Numbered from the stretch's first letter, positions 43,068 to 52,930 are shown. The stretch: DNA of 64,000 bases from Neobacillus piezotolerans (GCF_003362805.1 NZ_QNQT01000001.1:496001-560000), one strand, 5' to 3'. The notes: generated by a model from the sequence alone, not told the origin. Translations and numbers: made by a program.

Positions 43068-43457
43068 CTACGACAGTGGAGGCAGGAAATGGTTCAAGCG
43101 GAGAATCCCAATCAGCTGCTGGTAATACAATTCAGGCTCGGCAAATAGCGAAGAGGGCTTGATGGCCAATTCGCATATATCCTTTCCATGCCTGTCCGCG
43201 GCTTCCTGAAATAGGGAGAACCGCTTGCTGGGCATTGTACGCGGATTTGGCACTCCTTCCCGGCAAATATAAATTGGCTGGAATTTCCCTTCTCCCGCCG
43301 GGTTCAGTATGATTGCGAGTGAAGTAACTTCTTTATTGCCGATAACAGTATTCAGGGCGAGGAAATGCCTGATTCGATGCGAATTTGTTTCCGCGATTTC
43401 AATCAGTTCGTACAAATCCCCGTACCCCCCGCCAAGTTCAATGAAACGCTGAATCAA
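43068..43457 (-). CDS. Conserved hypothetical Bacillaceae protein
   Basis: A 129-residue soluble alpha/beta protein (MIQRFIELGGGYGDLYELIEIAE...) with a conserved-looking ICREGVPNPRTMPSKR loop near residue 68 and a LYYQQLIGILRLNHFLPP ending. I remember similar proteins in Bacillus genomes under inconsistent names, including methylthioribose kinase; its size and lack of kinase motifs argue against that. TTG start, 7 bases after AGGGGCG. A terminator and several hairpins lie directly upstream on its strand, which may control it. Confidence 0.65.
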   Translation of the reverse strand: MIQRFIELGGGYGDLYELIEIAETNSHRIRHFLALNTVIGNKEVTSLAIILNPAGEGKFQPIYICREGVPNPRTMPSKRFSLFQEAADRHGKDICELAIKPSSLFAEPELYYQQLIGILRLNHFLPPLS

Positions 43458-43520
43458 CGAATTTCGCCCCTTTTCAATTATTCTGCTTCCCTACATTACC
43501 ACATCGCCCTTTTTGAAAAA

Positions 43521-43715
43521 AGAAAAAAACCCCGCAGGAATCCTGCGGGGTCCTTCTATATCCCACTGGGGACAGAAGGCAAAGGGAGAGGAGAAACCGG
43601 AGGAAAACTTATGGGGAAACGTAAGTTTTCTCCGCGGTTGGCAACAACATCCTCGAAATGATGTTGTTACTACCAGTATTTCCACTGAAGGCTAGGATAT
43701 ACTCCCGTTTTTCCG
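43521..43715 (-). ncRNA. Structured minus-strand RNA or attenuator leader
   Basis: Read on the minus strand, four hairpins follow each other: AACAACATC/GATGTTGTT (43643-43668), a 13-bp stem with one bulge around GGGG (43598-43634), CCTTCT/AGAAGG with inner CCC/GGG (43552-43579), and a GC-rich terminator with a T-run (43521-43550). This ends 64 bases before the minus-strand gene at 43457. It may be an attenuated leader of that gene or a free small RNA. A ylbH leader motif has been described upstream of ylbH in Bacillus, and this may be that element; the T-run argues for the minus strand. No promoter is certain. Confidence 0.5.
43523..43550 (-). terminator. Strong minus-strand terminator
   Basis: CCCCGCAGGA/TCCTGCGGGG, followed on the minus strand by seven T residues. 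No minus-strand gene ends nearby upstream, so it must terminate a non-coding or leader transcript. Confidence 0.85.
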
Positions 43716-43757
43716 GAAATTTTTCTAAAATAGAAATACAAACCGGAAAAATTAGAT

Positions 43758-43786
43758 TTGGCTGTCAGGGCCAATTGTGTTAGGAT
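43758..43786 (+). promoter_or_regulatory. Sigma-A promoter of rsmD-coaD
   Basis: TTGGCT (43758-43763), a 17-base spacer and TAGGAT (43781-43786), 37 bases upstream of the rsmD start. Confidence 0.45.
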
Positions 43787-43823
43787 TATGAAAAAAGTAT
43801 TTTCAGATTAGCGGTGATTGTTG

Positions 43824-44880
<1,057 letters not shown>

Positions 44881-44891
44881 TAAAAATATGA

Positions 44892-44923
44892 AAAAGCCGG
44901 GCTACTGAGCCTCCGGCTTTTAT
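44892..44923. terminator. Bidirectional terminator between coaD and ylbJ
   Basis: AAAAGCCGG/CCGGCTTTT with a 12-base loop. Confidence 0.85.
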
Positions 44924-44952
44924 TTGTTTTCGTGGCCGTTGTAAAACTACCA

Positions 44953-46173
44953 TTATGGGCTTCCCCGTTTAAGCCTTTTGAATAAAATGGCTATGTAGAC
45001 GGCCAGTGCGAAAATGGTGATCAACGGGCCTGCCAAGGCAAGTTGGAAAAAGGAATGGGAAATAAGCTGTGACTGTTCCTGGAGCATGACCGGGACAGCA
45101 CCCAGTCGAGCCACGGAACCTCCTACCTTGGAATAGAACGGTTCCCACAATAAAAAAGAAAATGTGCTGGCGAAACAGCCATGCATAATTCTTGCGATGA
45201 AAAAGGGTTTAAACCGGATATCCGTTTGCGCAAGGATGCTTGCTACCTGGGCCTGGACGCTAAAACCGCTGAATGCGAGGATAAAACTTGTAACCATTGC
45301 CTGCTGTCGCAATGTCGCCTCGTGGACCTGGCTGGTGAGCTGGCTGCCGAGTGTGATCTCAAACAGGCCGGAAATAAAGGGAATGCTCAGTACTTTAGGA
45401 AAAGCCAGTGAAGAAAGGAGAAAATCCACGCCTTGTGCCAGGAAAGCTGTAACTTGAAGATGGAATAGAAGTTTGTTTACTACTGAAAACAGGATAATAA
45501 ATCCACCAATCATAAGAAGTGTCTGGATTGAAGAAGTAACCGCGTCGCCAAGCAGCTTGCCTATCGGCCTGTTATCTTTTATACGTGTCCTATGAAGGGC
45601 GGCGAGGGCCTCCCTTATTTTAAACTTTTTGTGGCGGCTGCTCCTTGTCATTCGTTCATCGTACCCATAAAATCTCATGAGAAGGCCCACGGCAATATTG
45701 CCGAGGTAATGGGAAATGGCAAGGATTACCCCCAATTTTGGGTTACCGAAAAATCCAACTGAAACAGCCCCGAAAATAAAAAGGGGATTCGAAGAATTGG
45801 TAAATGACACAAGCCTTTCCGCTTCCAACCTGGTAAGGCTGCCTTCCTGCCTAAGCCGGGCGGTCAATTTCGCACCTGCAGGGTAGCCGGAGGCCATCCC
45901 CATCGCCCATACGAAACCGCCCACGCCAGGCACTTTAAAAAGCGGCCTCATGAACGGTTCCAGGAGAACTCCTATGAATTTAACAACCCCAAATCCAATC
46001 AGCATTTCCGAAATGATAAAAAAAGGAAGCAAGGAAGGGAAAACAATTTTCCACCACATATTCAAACCCCTAACCGACGCCTGAAACGATTCCTGTGGAA
46101 AAGCGATTAAAGACGCCGCCATGAGGGTTACAGAAGCTGCTAGGAAAATTGTTTTTATTTTGGAACGGAACAT
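44953..46173 (-). CDS. ylbJ: Sporulation integral membrane protein YlbJ
   Basis: A 406-residue membrane protein with about eight hydrophobic helices and nucleoside-recognition (Gate)-like blocks: WWKIVFPSLLPFFIISEMLIGFG near residue 41 and GMASGYPAGAKLTARLRQEGSLT near 92. YlbJ is mother-cell expressed and needed for spore outer-membrane or cortex-related resistance in B. subtilis. The start ATG is preceded by GAAGGAGGC. A possible sigma-E -10 is noted upstream. Confidence 0.92.
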   Translation of the reverse strand: MFRSKIKTIFLAASVTLMAASLIAFPQESFQASVRGLNMWWKIVFPSLLPFFIISEMLIGFGVVKFIGVLLEPFMRPLFKVPGVGGFVWAMGMASGYPAGAKLTARLRQEGSLTRLEAERLVSFTNSSNPLFIFGAVSVGFFGNPKLGVILAISHYLGNIAVGLLMRFYGYDERMTRSSRHKKFKIREALAALHRTRIKDNRPIGKLLGDAVTSSIQTLLMIGGFIILFSVVNKLLFHLQVTAFLAQGVDFLLSSLAFPKVLSIPFISGLFEITLGSQLTSQVHEATLRQQAMVTSFILAFSGFSVQAQVASILAQTDIRFKPFFIARIMHGCFASTFSFLLWEPFYSKVGGSVARLGAVPVMLQEQSQLISHSFFQLALAGPLITIFALAVYIAILFKRLKRGSP

Positions 46174-46486
46174 GGCTTGCCTCCTTCGTGATACAAGTAG
46201 AATGGATGGTTAAGCGCAAAAAGGCATGATAGAATGGTTAGGCACGCTGAAGACGTAAAGGATTGGAAATGGCTCTTATTTGCAAAAAAGCTTATGGACA
46301 TGGGTGGATCAGAATGCCGCATAACCCTTGTCCCTGTAACACAATATACTCATAGAATGATGATTTAGACCATAAGATTGAAGGAGATTTTCCGGCCTTG
46401 CCAGCTAGTCCAAAAAATGCTTGCATCAGGCATTGCAGCCTCTGCCAGTGTAAAGAATGATTAGGATCAGAGGAGGACAGATTGTA
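46174..46486. other. Divergent region between ylbJ and ylbK
   Basis: A 313-base interval with no convincing gene. It holds the ylbJ upstream region, including a possible sigma-E -10, and the ylbK ribosome binding site (GAGGAGG near 46470). I see no clear hairpin or repeat in the middle. Confidence 0.5.
46201..46208 (-). promoter_or_regulatory. Possible sigma-E -10 element of ylbJ
   Basis: On the minus strand CATCCATT matches 7 of 8 positions of the sigma-E -10 consensus CATACAHT. The -35 region is poor (ATCATGC), so the call rests largely on ylbJ being sigma-E dependent in B. subtilis. Confidence 0.3.
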
Positions 46487-47269
46487 ATGGCCCCAAAAGT
46501 AGGTTTGGCGCTTGGATCAGGAGGAGCCCGGGGATTTGCCCATTTGGGGGTACTCAAGGTTTTGCGGGATGAGGGAATTCCCATTGATATGATTGCGGGG
46601 AGCAGCATGGGCGCGCTTGTCGGGTGCCTGTACGGAACCGGAATCGATTTGGAACGATTTCATAAACTATCGATTTCCTTCAAGAGAAAATACTTTCTTG
46701 ATTTCTCCGTTCCCAAAATGGGCTTTATCGCTGGAAAACGGGTAAAAGAGTTTATTAGGTTATTTACCCATAATAAAAATATAGAGGAACTGGATCTGCC
46801 AGTCGCGATTGTCGCGACCGATTTAATGAGTGGGGAAAAGGTCGTTTTTAAAGACGGCCCTGCAGCAGAGGCGGTCAGGGCCAGCATTTCGATACCCGGT
46901 ATCCTGATTCCTGAAAAAATAGGCGGAAGGCTCCTAGTAGACGGAGGAGTCGCTGACAGGATCCCTGTCTCCGTTGTAAAGGAAATGGGTGCAGATATTG
47001 TCATAGCCGTGGATGTTTCCGGTTTCCAGCGGAATGCCCGGATTGATTCGATTTATGATGTCATAATGCAAAGCATCGACATCATGCAGGCCGAACTTCT
47101 GAAAAACCGGGAAATCGAATCGGATGTAATGATTCGCCCGCAGGTTGGCAGATTCAGTTCTCGAGCCTTTACCAATATTGAAGAGATTATTAAAATAGGG
47201 GAAGAAGAGGCTCGAAAAACGATAGGACCAATCAAGGATGCCATTAGGCGCTGGAAGGAGCAGCAATAG
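46487..47269 (+). CDS. ylbK: Patatin-like phospholipase family protein YlbK
   Basis: A 260-residue serine hydrolase of the patatin/RssA type: oxyanion-hole motif GSGGARGFAHLG near residue 10, nucleophile elbow GSSMGALVG near 40 and the Asp of the dyad in LLVDGGVADRIPV near 158. It presumably acts on lipid esters. The start ATG 46487 is about 10 bases after GAGGAGG and gives exactly the B. subtilis length; ten upstream in-frame codons are not supported. The gap to ylbL is 2 bases. Confidence 0.92.
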   Translation: MAPKVGLALGSGGARGFAHLGVLKVLRDEGIPIDMIAGSSMGALVGCLYGTGIDLERFHKLSISFKRKYFLDFSVPKMGFIAGKRVKEFIRLFTHNKNIEELDLPVAIVATDLMSGEKVVFKDGPAAEAVRASISIPGILIPEKIGGRLLVDGGVADRIPVSVVKEMGADIVIAVDVSGFQRNARIDSIYDVIMQSIDIMQAELLKNREIESDVMIRPQVGRFSSRAFTNIEEIIKIGEEEARKTIGPIKDAIRRWKEQQ

Positions 47270-47271
47270 AA

Positions 47272-48300
47272 ATGCACAAAAAACACCTGAAAATCCCATA
47301 CGTACTCGCGGCACTCCTAATAGTGGCAAGTATGTTCTATACTTTGCCTTACTATATATCAAAGCCCGGATTGGCAAAAGAACTTGAACCCATCATCTCG
47401 GTGGAAGGCGGCCATAAGGAAGAAGGAAGCTTCATGCTCACGACTGTCAGGATGGGGAAGGCCAATATCTACACCTACCTACTGGCGAAATTCGGCAAAT
47501 ACCAGGAAATCTATCCTATTGAAACGATTCTTCGCAAAGGGGAAAGTGAGCAGGACTACAACACCAAACAGCTGCATTTAATGGAAAGTTCGAAAACGAA
47601 CGCGATTGAAGCGGCATACAAAAAAGCCGGGATTCCTGTGGAGTACAGGTATAAGGGAGTTTACGTGATGAGCATCGTGCCAGGCATGCCGGCTGAAGGA
47701 AAGCTTGAAACAGGGGACAGGCTCATGACCGCCGATGGGAAAAACCTCAAGTCGATGACAGAGCTATTGACCCTCCTTGCCTCGAAGAAAGCAGGGGAGA
47801 GCGTTGAACTGGATTATATAAGAGACGGGAAAAAACATCATGTAAAGCTGCCGCTCAAGCCATTCGAAGAGTTACCCGAAAAAGCGGGCATTGGCATTGA
47901 ACCTGTCGATGACAGGGAAATCATCGTCAGCCCTAAAGTGAAGGTCAAAACCGATGAAATCGGGGGGCCATCCGCCGGCTTGATGTTCGCACTTGAAATT
48001 TACAACCAGCTAACCGAGGAAGATTTGACGAAAGGGTACCAAATCGCGGGCACCGGTACGCTAAGTGATGGAATTGTCGGCCCGATCGGCGGAATTGAAC
48101 AAAAAATAGTAGCTGCCGATAAGGCGGGGGCGGAATACTTTTTCGCGCCAAATGAAAAGGGTGCCAAAGACTCGAATTATCGGGCCGCAGTAAAAACAGG
48201 AAAGGATATAGGGACAGATATGGTCATCGTACCAGTCGATACCTTTGACGATGCAGTCACATATCTAGAAAAACTAAAACCCAAAAAAGGAAAGGGATGA
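47272..48300 (+). CDS. ylbL: Membrane-anchored PDZ-Lon-type protease YlbL
   Basis: A 342-residue protein: N-terminal membrane anchor (about 8-28), a PDZ domain (about 115-190, GVYVMSIVPGMPAEGKLETGDR) and a C-terminal Lon S16 proteolytic domain with the catalytic Ser in GGPSAG (residue 234) and Lys in IEQKI (residue 278), the Ser-Lys spacing typical of Lon. In B. subtilis YlbL degrades the cell-division inhibitor YneA together with CtpA. It is coupled to ylbK. The stop codon is within the terminator stem. Confidence 0.95.
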   Translation: MHKKHLKIPYVLAALLIVASMFYTLPYYISKPGLAKELEPIISVEGGHKEEGSFMLTTVRMGKANIYTYLLAKFGKYQEIYPIETILRKGESEQDYNTKQLHLMESSKTNAIEAAYKKAGIPVEYRYKGVYVMSIVPGMPAEGKLETGDRLMTADGKNLKSMTELLTLLASKKAGESVELDYIRDGKKHHVKLPLKPFEELPEKAGIGIEPVDDREIIVSPKVKVKTDEIGGPSAGLMFALEIYNQLTEEDLTKGYQIAGTGTLSDGIVGPIGGIEQKIVAADKAGAEYFFAPNEKGAKDSNYRAAVKTGKDIGTDMVIVPVDTFDDAVTYLEKLKPKKGKG

Positions 48301-48323
48301 TGCCTCATGGCTTCATCCCTTTT
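48292..48323. terminator. Bidirectional terminator between ylbL and tmcAL
   Basis: AAGGGATGA (48292-48300) pairs with TCATCCCTT (48313-48321). The left arm contains the ylbL stop and the right arm overlaps the tmcAL end. Confidence 0.7.
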
Positions 48324-49533
48324 CGATAAGGACAGGCGGCTGGCTGTATTCCATTTCCAGCAGGTTTTGGCCTGGGGTTCCGGGAATGCCGAGTGAATAA
48401 ACGGCGGAAGCCCTTATGTCGAGATTAATCTCTGTCCCAGGAAAAGAAGAAAGCTTCGATACCAGGGGAAGACCAAGGGTCCCTTTATGCATGTTGAGGT
48501 AACTTCTGCCCTTCTCCGTCATCCCCAAGAGGCGCAAATAGCTGGCCCCGGTGGAATCCGCAGCCATTTCCTCCTTTTTCGCATTAACAAGCACATGGGT
48601 GCAAAGTCGCTGGATCCTCGTCCACGTATAGCGCTTTGTTTTTGCGAATTCCATGAATTCCTGAAAATTCGCAGACCTGCGTGCGGCTTCCACTAGACGG
48701 TTTTCGAGGCCTTCTTCCGCTTCATAAATCGTACCGAGGTCTTCGGGGCTGCTTTGAAGCAGGCGATACTTCAAAAATGGCCAGTAGCTTTCCCAATTAT
48801 GGAAACCGCCGAATTCACCCATGTATTCCAGAAGTATTTTCCTGGTTTGTCCAGGGATATAGCGTCCAATTCCTTCAAGGCCCGAGTCTCCTGCGAATAG
48901 GGCCTTTCTGAGGCTTGTCGCGCTCGCAATCGTCGCGGAAGAAAAATCCTCGTCGTGGTAGTTTGCGTTTTTCCTCCTAACGGTCATCGGTTTCATCCTG
49001 CTATTAAGTGAAGAAATTGATTTTACATAATGATAGCCAAGGATATTGTTTGGCTGCGATAGTGGAATCGTATCAGGCGGCGGATTCAGGTCGGCAAATG
49101 CCAGCGAAGCGGCCCTCGGATAACTAACCCCTGTTTTGCTGTATTTTTTGATCAGACCGTCGTATGCCGGCCTATTCGCATCGATGAAGGCTGCCGTTTT
49201 TTCAAAGGCGCCAGCTTCCCCAGATTCGCTTCCGAAGCAAAGGTGCGAACAGCCGGCGGCATCAAGGATGGAAACGGCGCCGCGGGCAAATAATTCTGCT
49301 TTCTGGGTGCTGAATTTATAAGGCAATTCAAAGACGATGTCAACTCCATTTAAAAGGGCCATCTTTGTCCTTGCCCATTTGGAGACCAGTGCTGGTTCCC
49401 CTCTTTGGAGAAAACTGCCGCTCATCGCGGCTATGGCGATGTCGGCACCAGTTATCTCCTTTGCAGATTCAAGATGGTATAAATGGCCATTATGGAACGG
49501 ATTATATTCTACAACGATACCGACGGCTTTCAA
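48313..49533 (-). CDS. tmcAL: tRNA(Met) cytidine acetate ligase
   Basis: A 406-residue nucleotidyltransferase-like enzyme (former YlbM) with the HxGH-type motif VVEYNPFHNGHLYHL near residue 7-21 and RRKNANYHDE near 185. TmcAL makes N4-acetylcytidine at the wobble position of elongator tRNA(Met) from acetate and ATP. The ATG follows a purine-rich AAAAGGGGGG. It is monocistronic on the minus strand opposite ylbN. Confidence 0.93.
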   Translation of the reverse strand: MKAVGIVVEYNPFHNGHLYHLESAKEITGADIAIAAMSGSFLQRGEPALVSKWARTKMALLNGVDIVFELPYKFSTQKAELFARGAVSILDAAGCSHLCFGSESGEAGAFEKTAAFIDANRPAYDGLIKKYSKTGVSYPRAASLAFADLNPPPDTIPLSQPNNILGYHYVKSISSLNSRMKPMTVRRKNANYHDEDFSSATIASATSLRKALFAGDSGLEGIGRYIPGQTRKILLEYMGEFGGFHNWESYWPFLKYRLLQSSPEDLGTIYEAEEGLENRLVEAARRSANFQEFMEFAKTKRYTWTRIQRLCTHVLVNAKKEEMAADSTGASYLRLLGMTEKGRSYLNMHKGTLGLPLVSKLSSFPGTEINLDIRASAVYSLGIPGTPGQNLLEMEYSQPPVLIEKG

Positions 49534-49773
49534 TTAACAGCCCCCCTTTTACCTATACTCTTTACCTCTTACTATAAATCAGTGGGGGCCAACAGTAAAA
49601 CCCCTTAATCGGAGGTCATGTTTGCGCCCGCCATTTAAGGTTAAACTAAAGAATAGCAAGGTTCGTCCGCTGACTGGGGTGAGTTTTTCATCCCGCTTTG
49701 GGTGTAAAGAAAAAATATTGACAAATGGTTTTGTGGGGGCTATAATTACCTTTGTTGCCTTGGGGTGATGAAA

Positions 49774-50298
49774 ATGAAATGGACAATAAACCAGCTGCAA
49801 AAAAGCCGGAATAAGGAAATGGCGATTGATGAAATGGTCCAAGCCGATGAAATCAAGGAGATTGATTCATCCATCAGGGGCGTTTCCCCGATCCATGTAA
49901 CTGGACGGGCTGATATCGGTGCGCATAAAGTTGTGTTCCATATCAGGATGAAAGGCCATTTGGTCCTGCCTTGTTCCAGGACATTAGTTGATGTCAATTA
50001 TCCAGTTGATGTCGAAACGACGGAAACATTCCTTTTCAATACTTCTGGATATGAAACAGATGAGGAAGCCCATCAGGTTAAGGGTGACGTGGTCGACTTA
50101 ATGCCCGTCATCAGGGAAATCCTTCTGCTTGAGGTTCCGATGCAGGTATTTTGCGATGATGTAAACGCCGAAGGGGCCGCTCCTCAATCCGGAAAGGATT
50201 GGGAGGTTGTCCGCGAGGAAGATAAAAGCAACCGGATTGATCCGAGGCTTGCGGGGCTCGCCAAGTTTTTTGACGACAACAATCCATCCGATTCATGA
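49774..50298 (+). CDS. ylbN: YceD/DUF177 family protein YlbN
   Basis: A 174-residue protein of the DUF177 family with GRADIGAHKVVFHIRMKGHLVLPCSRTL near residue 47-75, a conserved Cys in that block and another in VFCDDVN, and the terminal DPRLAGLAKFFD. It is linked to 23S rRNA accumulation and always precedes rpmF. The ATG at 49774 (MKWTINQL) is 6 bases after GGGGTG; GTG or ATG two to three codons upstream overlap that site. Confidence 0.9.
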   Translation: MKWTINQLQKSRNKEMAIDEMVQADEIKEIDSSIRGVSPIHVTGRADIGAHKVVFHIRMKGHLVLPCSRTLVDVNYPVDVETTETFLFNTSGYETDEEAHQVKGDVVDLMPVIREILLLEVPMQVFCDDVNAEGAAPQSGKDWEVVREEDKSNRIDPRLAGLAKFFDDNNPSDS

Positions 50299-50379
50299 TC
50301 GGCAAAAAGTAAGCAAGTGAAGAACCAGCATTTCTGGCCTTCATAACTTTCTTATAACTCTTTTAAGGAGGTGGGAAGA

Positions 50380-50553
50380 ATGGCTGTACCTTTTAGGAGG
50401 ACTTCTAAAACTGCGAAAAGAAAGCGTCGCACTCATTTTAAATTAAATGTTCCTGGTATGGTGGCATGCCCAAATTGCGGAGAAATGAAACTTGCTCACC
50501 GCGTTTGTAAAGCTTGCGGAACATACAAAGGGAAAGAAGTTGTCAACGACTAA
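50380..50553 (+). CDS. rpmF: 50S ribosomal protein L32
   Basis: A 57-residue basic protein ([19 protein letters not shown]...) with a four-Cys zinc knuckle (CPNC near residue 30 and CKAC near 43), the zinc-binding form of L32. AAGGAGGTGG lies 7 bases before the ATG. The ylbN-rpmF pair is conserved. A strong terminator follows. Confidence 0.97.
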   Translation: MAVPFRRTSKTAKRKRRTHFKLNVPGMVACPNCGEMKLAHRVCKACGTYKGKEVVND

Positions 50554-50567
50554 TTTTCCGTTCGATC

Positions 50568-50600
50568 AAGCACAAGGGATTGCATCCCTTGTGCTTTTTT
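50568..50600 (+). terminator. Terminator after rpmF
   Basis: AAGCACAAGGGAT-TGC-ATCCCTTGTGCTT followed by a T-run. Confidence 0.92.
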
Positions 50601-50648
50601 CGTTTGTTTGGCAAAGTAAAACATATACAAAATCCGGGAGGTCCAGGA

Positions 50649-51404
50649 ATGGCTTATTCAATTAAACAGCTTAATGGAGGTATCCTTCTCTTTACAATCG
50701 AGAGGGAAGAAAAGCGGAATGCCATCAACTATGAAATCATGGAAGGACTTACAAGGCTAATGGACGAAGCGCGTGGGGAAGCGATTAAGGCCATAGCGTT
50801 AACGGGGACCGGAGACCGGGCGTTTTGTTCGGGAGGGGACCTGGGGGAATTTCACTCGCTAAAAACAAAGGAGGAGGCATTGCCGATGCTCTCCAGGATG
50901 GCTGGCATTCTCCATGGCCTCCTGACATTCCCCAAGCCGACAGTCGCGGTCTTTAACGGCACAGCCGTTGGGGGAGGATGCGAGCTTGCTGCCGCCTGCG
51001 ATTTCCGGATTGCCAAATCTGGGATAAAGGCCGGCTTTATCCAGGGGAGGCAGGGAATCACAACGGGCTGGGGAGGCGGGTCCATCCTTTCGGAAAAATT
51101 TCCGGGACCGTTTGCGATGCGGCTGTTAATGGAAGCGGAACCGCTGCCAGCGGAGGAATTGGCCGAGGCCGGCTTCATTGACAAAATCTTTGAAAACAAC
51201 CCTGAAGAGGCGGCGGGAGAGTTCCTATCGAAGATGGTAAGGCATGAGACGGGCGTTCTTGTAGGTTACAAAAGAGTATGGACCGCCAAATGGGAGGCAG
51301 CGAAACTCTGGGATAGAATGAAAAAAGAAGTTGATTTTTGCTCGGGGCTGTGGGAAAGCGAAGCCCACAACCGGCAAGTGGCGGCGTTCCTGAAAAGAGG
51401 CTGA
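50649..51404 (+). CDS. Enoyl-CoA hydratase/isomerase family protein
   Basis: A 251-residue crotonase-fold protein. The oxyanion hole residues sit in AFCSGGDLGEF near residue 58 and AVGGGCELAAACDFRIA near 102, and QGITTGWGG occupies the position of the second catalytic loop; the usual hydratase Glu at that loop is not obvious, so isomerase, hydrolase or decarboxylase activity is possible. ATG after GGGAGGTCCAGG. It is not in the B. subtilis ylb cluster as I recall, and may relate to the carboxylase operon downstream. Confidence 0.85.
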   Translation: MAYSIKQLNGGILLFTIEREEKRNAINYEIMEGLTRLMDEARGEAIKAIALTGTGDRAFCSGGDLGEFHSLKTKEEALPMLSRMAGILHGLLTFPKPTVAVFNGTAVGGGCELAAACDFRIAKSGIKAGFIQGRQGITTGWGGGSILSEKFPGPFAMRLLMEAEPLPAEELAEAGFIDKIFENNPEEAAGEFLSKMVRHETGVLVGYKRVWTAKWEAAKLWDRMKKEVDFCSGLWESEAHNRQVAAFLKRG

Positions 51405-51484
51405 AAAATCCGGCCATCCGATGCTATTCTATCTTTCCTATTACGCGCATATGTATGAGGTAAAACAAATAGGAGGGATGACGG

Positions 51485-52090
51485 ATGCCATCGACACGCC
51501 AGGACGCATGGACGCCGGATGAGGATTTGCTGCTCGCCGAGGTAATTCTCAGGAACATTAGGGAAGGCGGCACCCAGCTGCAGGCATTTGAAGAGGTGGG
51601 AAGACAGCTTTCCCGCACTCCAGCAGCATGCGGATTCAGATGGAATTCCCATGTAAGGAAACAATACAAGGCCGGAATCGAACACGCCAAAAGCCAGCGG
51701 AAGGAAGGAAAAAAGCTGGGGGATCCACAGGGGAAAAAAGTTTCCCGGAATGTAGGGGAAATTGAGAGAGAAGAGCGGAAAGAGGAAGGCGGCAAGCCAA
51801 TTGATTTCCATTCAATCATTTCCTATCTTGGACAGCTTTATGAATTAGCGGAAAACTCGGCATCGAACGCAAATGGGCAAAAACAATTACTTGCGCGCAT
51901 AGAAGAGCTGGAGGTTGAAAATGGGAGGCTGCTAGCGGAATTGGACAGGATTAAGGAGGACTATCACTCCCTTATGGAAATCCTTGAAAGAGCAAGGACA
52001 ATGGCATTCAGCAAGGACGGGTCCCAGCAGATGCAGCAAAAAGCAAAGTTCCAGGTTGACAAGTTCGGAAACTTGGAACGGATTGAATGA
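51485..52090 (+). CDS. gerR: RsfA-family prespore/mother-cell transcription factor GerR
   Basis: A 201-residue regulator: an N-terminal Myb/SANT-like DNA-binding domain (residues 5-58, [21 protein letters not shown] and [11 protein letters not shown]), a basic linker, and a C-terminal coiled coil from about 140 ([24 protein letters not shown] split across heptads). This is the YlbO/GerR-RsfA family; GerR modulates sigma-E regulon genes. AGGAGGG precedes the ATG. A CATATGTA box near 51448 is only a weak sigma-E candidate. Confidence 0.9.
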   Translation: MPSTRQDAWTPDEDLLLAEVILRNIREGGTQLQAFEEVGRQLSRTPAACGFRWNSHVRKQYKAGIEHAKSQRKEGKKLGDPQGKKVSRNVGEIEREERKEEGGKPIDFHSIISYLGQLYELAENSASNANGQKQLLARIEELEVENGRLLAELDRIKEDYHSLMEILERARTMAFSKDGSQQMQQKAKFQVDKFGNLERIE

Positions 52091-52103
52091 ATGGAATCCA
52101 GAA

Positions 52104-52132
52104 AAAGGCTGCATGTCAACCATGCAGCCTTT
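52104..52132. terminator. Bidirectional terminator between gerR and ylbP
   Basis: AAAGGCTGCATG-TCAAC-CATGCAGCCTTT perfect 12-bp stem. Confidence 0.9.
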
Positions 52133-52148
52133 CACTTTAAAAGGATGA

Positions 52149-52622
52149 TTAATGATGCTGGGCGCTGACCCCTTCAGGGTACCAGACAAGCGGATTTTCC
52201 CCTAGGTCCCTTTCGACCTCATAAACGACATCCGTGAAGCCGTGCTTATGCCAGAAGCCCTGGGAACCGACGCGCGGGTTCGTCTTAATCGGGTATCCAA
52301 ATCCCTTCGCGAATTGGACGAGCGCTGTTCCGTATCCTTTTCCCTGATAGTCTGGAAGGACCTCCAGTTTCCACAGCTCAAGATATGTCTGGGGTGGCTC
52401 GAAATAGCGATCGAATTTTGAGTCTACCTGGTAAAGGCTCATCCTTGCGACCAGTTTATCGCCGAAGTAAATCCCATAAAAGGGCGACACGCTATCATTT
52501 TCAATAATGTTCGCTTCAAGGTCCTCGAGCATGGAAAGTTCTTGAAGCCCATACTCCTTGAATCTTTTAAATTCTTCAAGCGTTTTGTAATTGACTTTCA
52601 GCTTTTCAACTTTTACCGCCAC
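52149..52622 (-). CDS. ylbP: GNAT N-acetyltransferase YlbP
   Basis: A 157-residue GNAT protein. Motif A is LELWKLEVLPDYQGKGYGTALVQFAK near residues 82-107, with the acetyl-CoA pyrophosphate loop Q-G-K-G-Y-G. Conserved N-terminal YKTLEEFKRFKEYGLQELSMLEDL matches YlbP. The substrate is unknown. It starts with GTG about 8 bases after GGGGGG. Confidence 0.88.
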   Translation of the reverse strand: MAVKVEKLKVNYKTLEEFKRFKEYGLQELSMLEDLEANIIENDSVSPFYGIYFGDKLVARMSLYQVDSKFDRYFEPPQTYLELWKLEVLPDYQGKGYGTALVQFAKGFGYPIKTNPRVGSQGFWHKHGFTDVVYEVERDLGENPLVWYPEGVSAQHH

Positions 52623-52930
52623 ATTAATACCCCCCTAATTACCCTCTTTTATTTCAATTCAGAAGAAAGAAACAGGTGATGCTGTGTATCTTTGGTTTAC
52701 CAGTTTTATTATATATCAAAAAAACAAAAAATTCTGCATTAAAGCATGGATTTCCAATTTCAAAATTTGCAGGATATTCAGAGTATATGGTAGAAACATA
52801 GTATAAGGACTTATTATTCCATAAAAAACTGTATCCGCTTACATTCCGATTTCCGTGCCGCGACATGGAAGTTGCTATTTTGGGAGTTTTTTAGGGATGT
52901 AATGGACAACAGGAAAGAAAGGGGTATTAT
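52623..52930. other. Upstream region of ylbP and the carboxylase operon
   Basis: This 308-base AT-rich interval separates divergent genes. It contains a cre-like site at 52830-52843 and the GAAAGAAAGGGG ribosome binding site of the biotin carboxylase gene. A short open frame on the minus strand (52654-52866) looks fortuitous. Confidence 0.5.
52830..52843. promoter_or_regulatory. cre-like CcpA site upstream of the carboxylase operon
   Basis: TGTATCCGCTTACA matches 12 of 14 positions of TGWAARCGYTWNCW on either strand and lies about 90 bases before the first gene. It suggests carbon catabolite control. No clear sigma-A promoter could be placed relative to it. Confidence 0.4.

Noticed and set aside
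51440-51460. CATATGTA as a sigma-E -10 for gerR
   Set aside because: Only the CATA half fits the consensus and no matching -35 is present at 14-15 bases.
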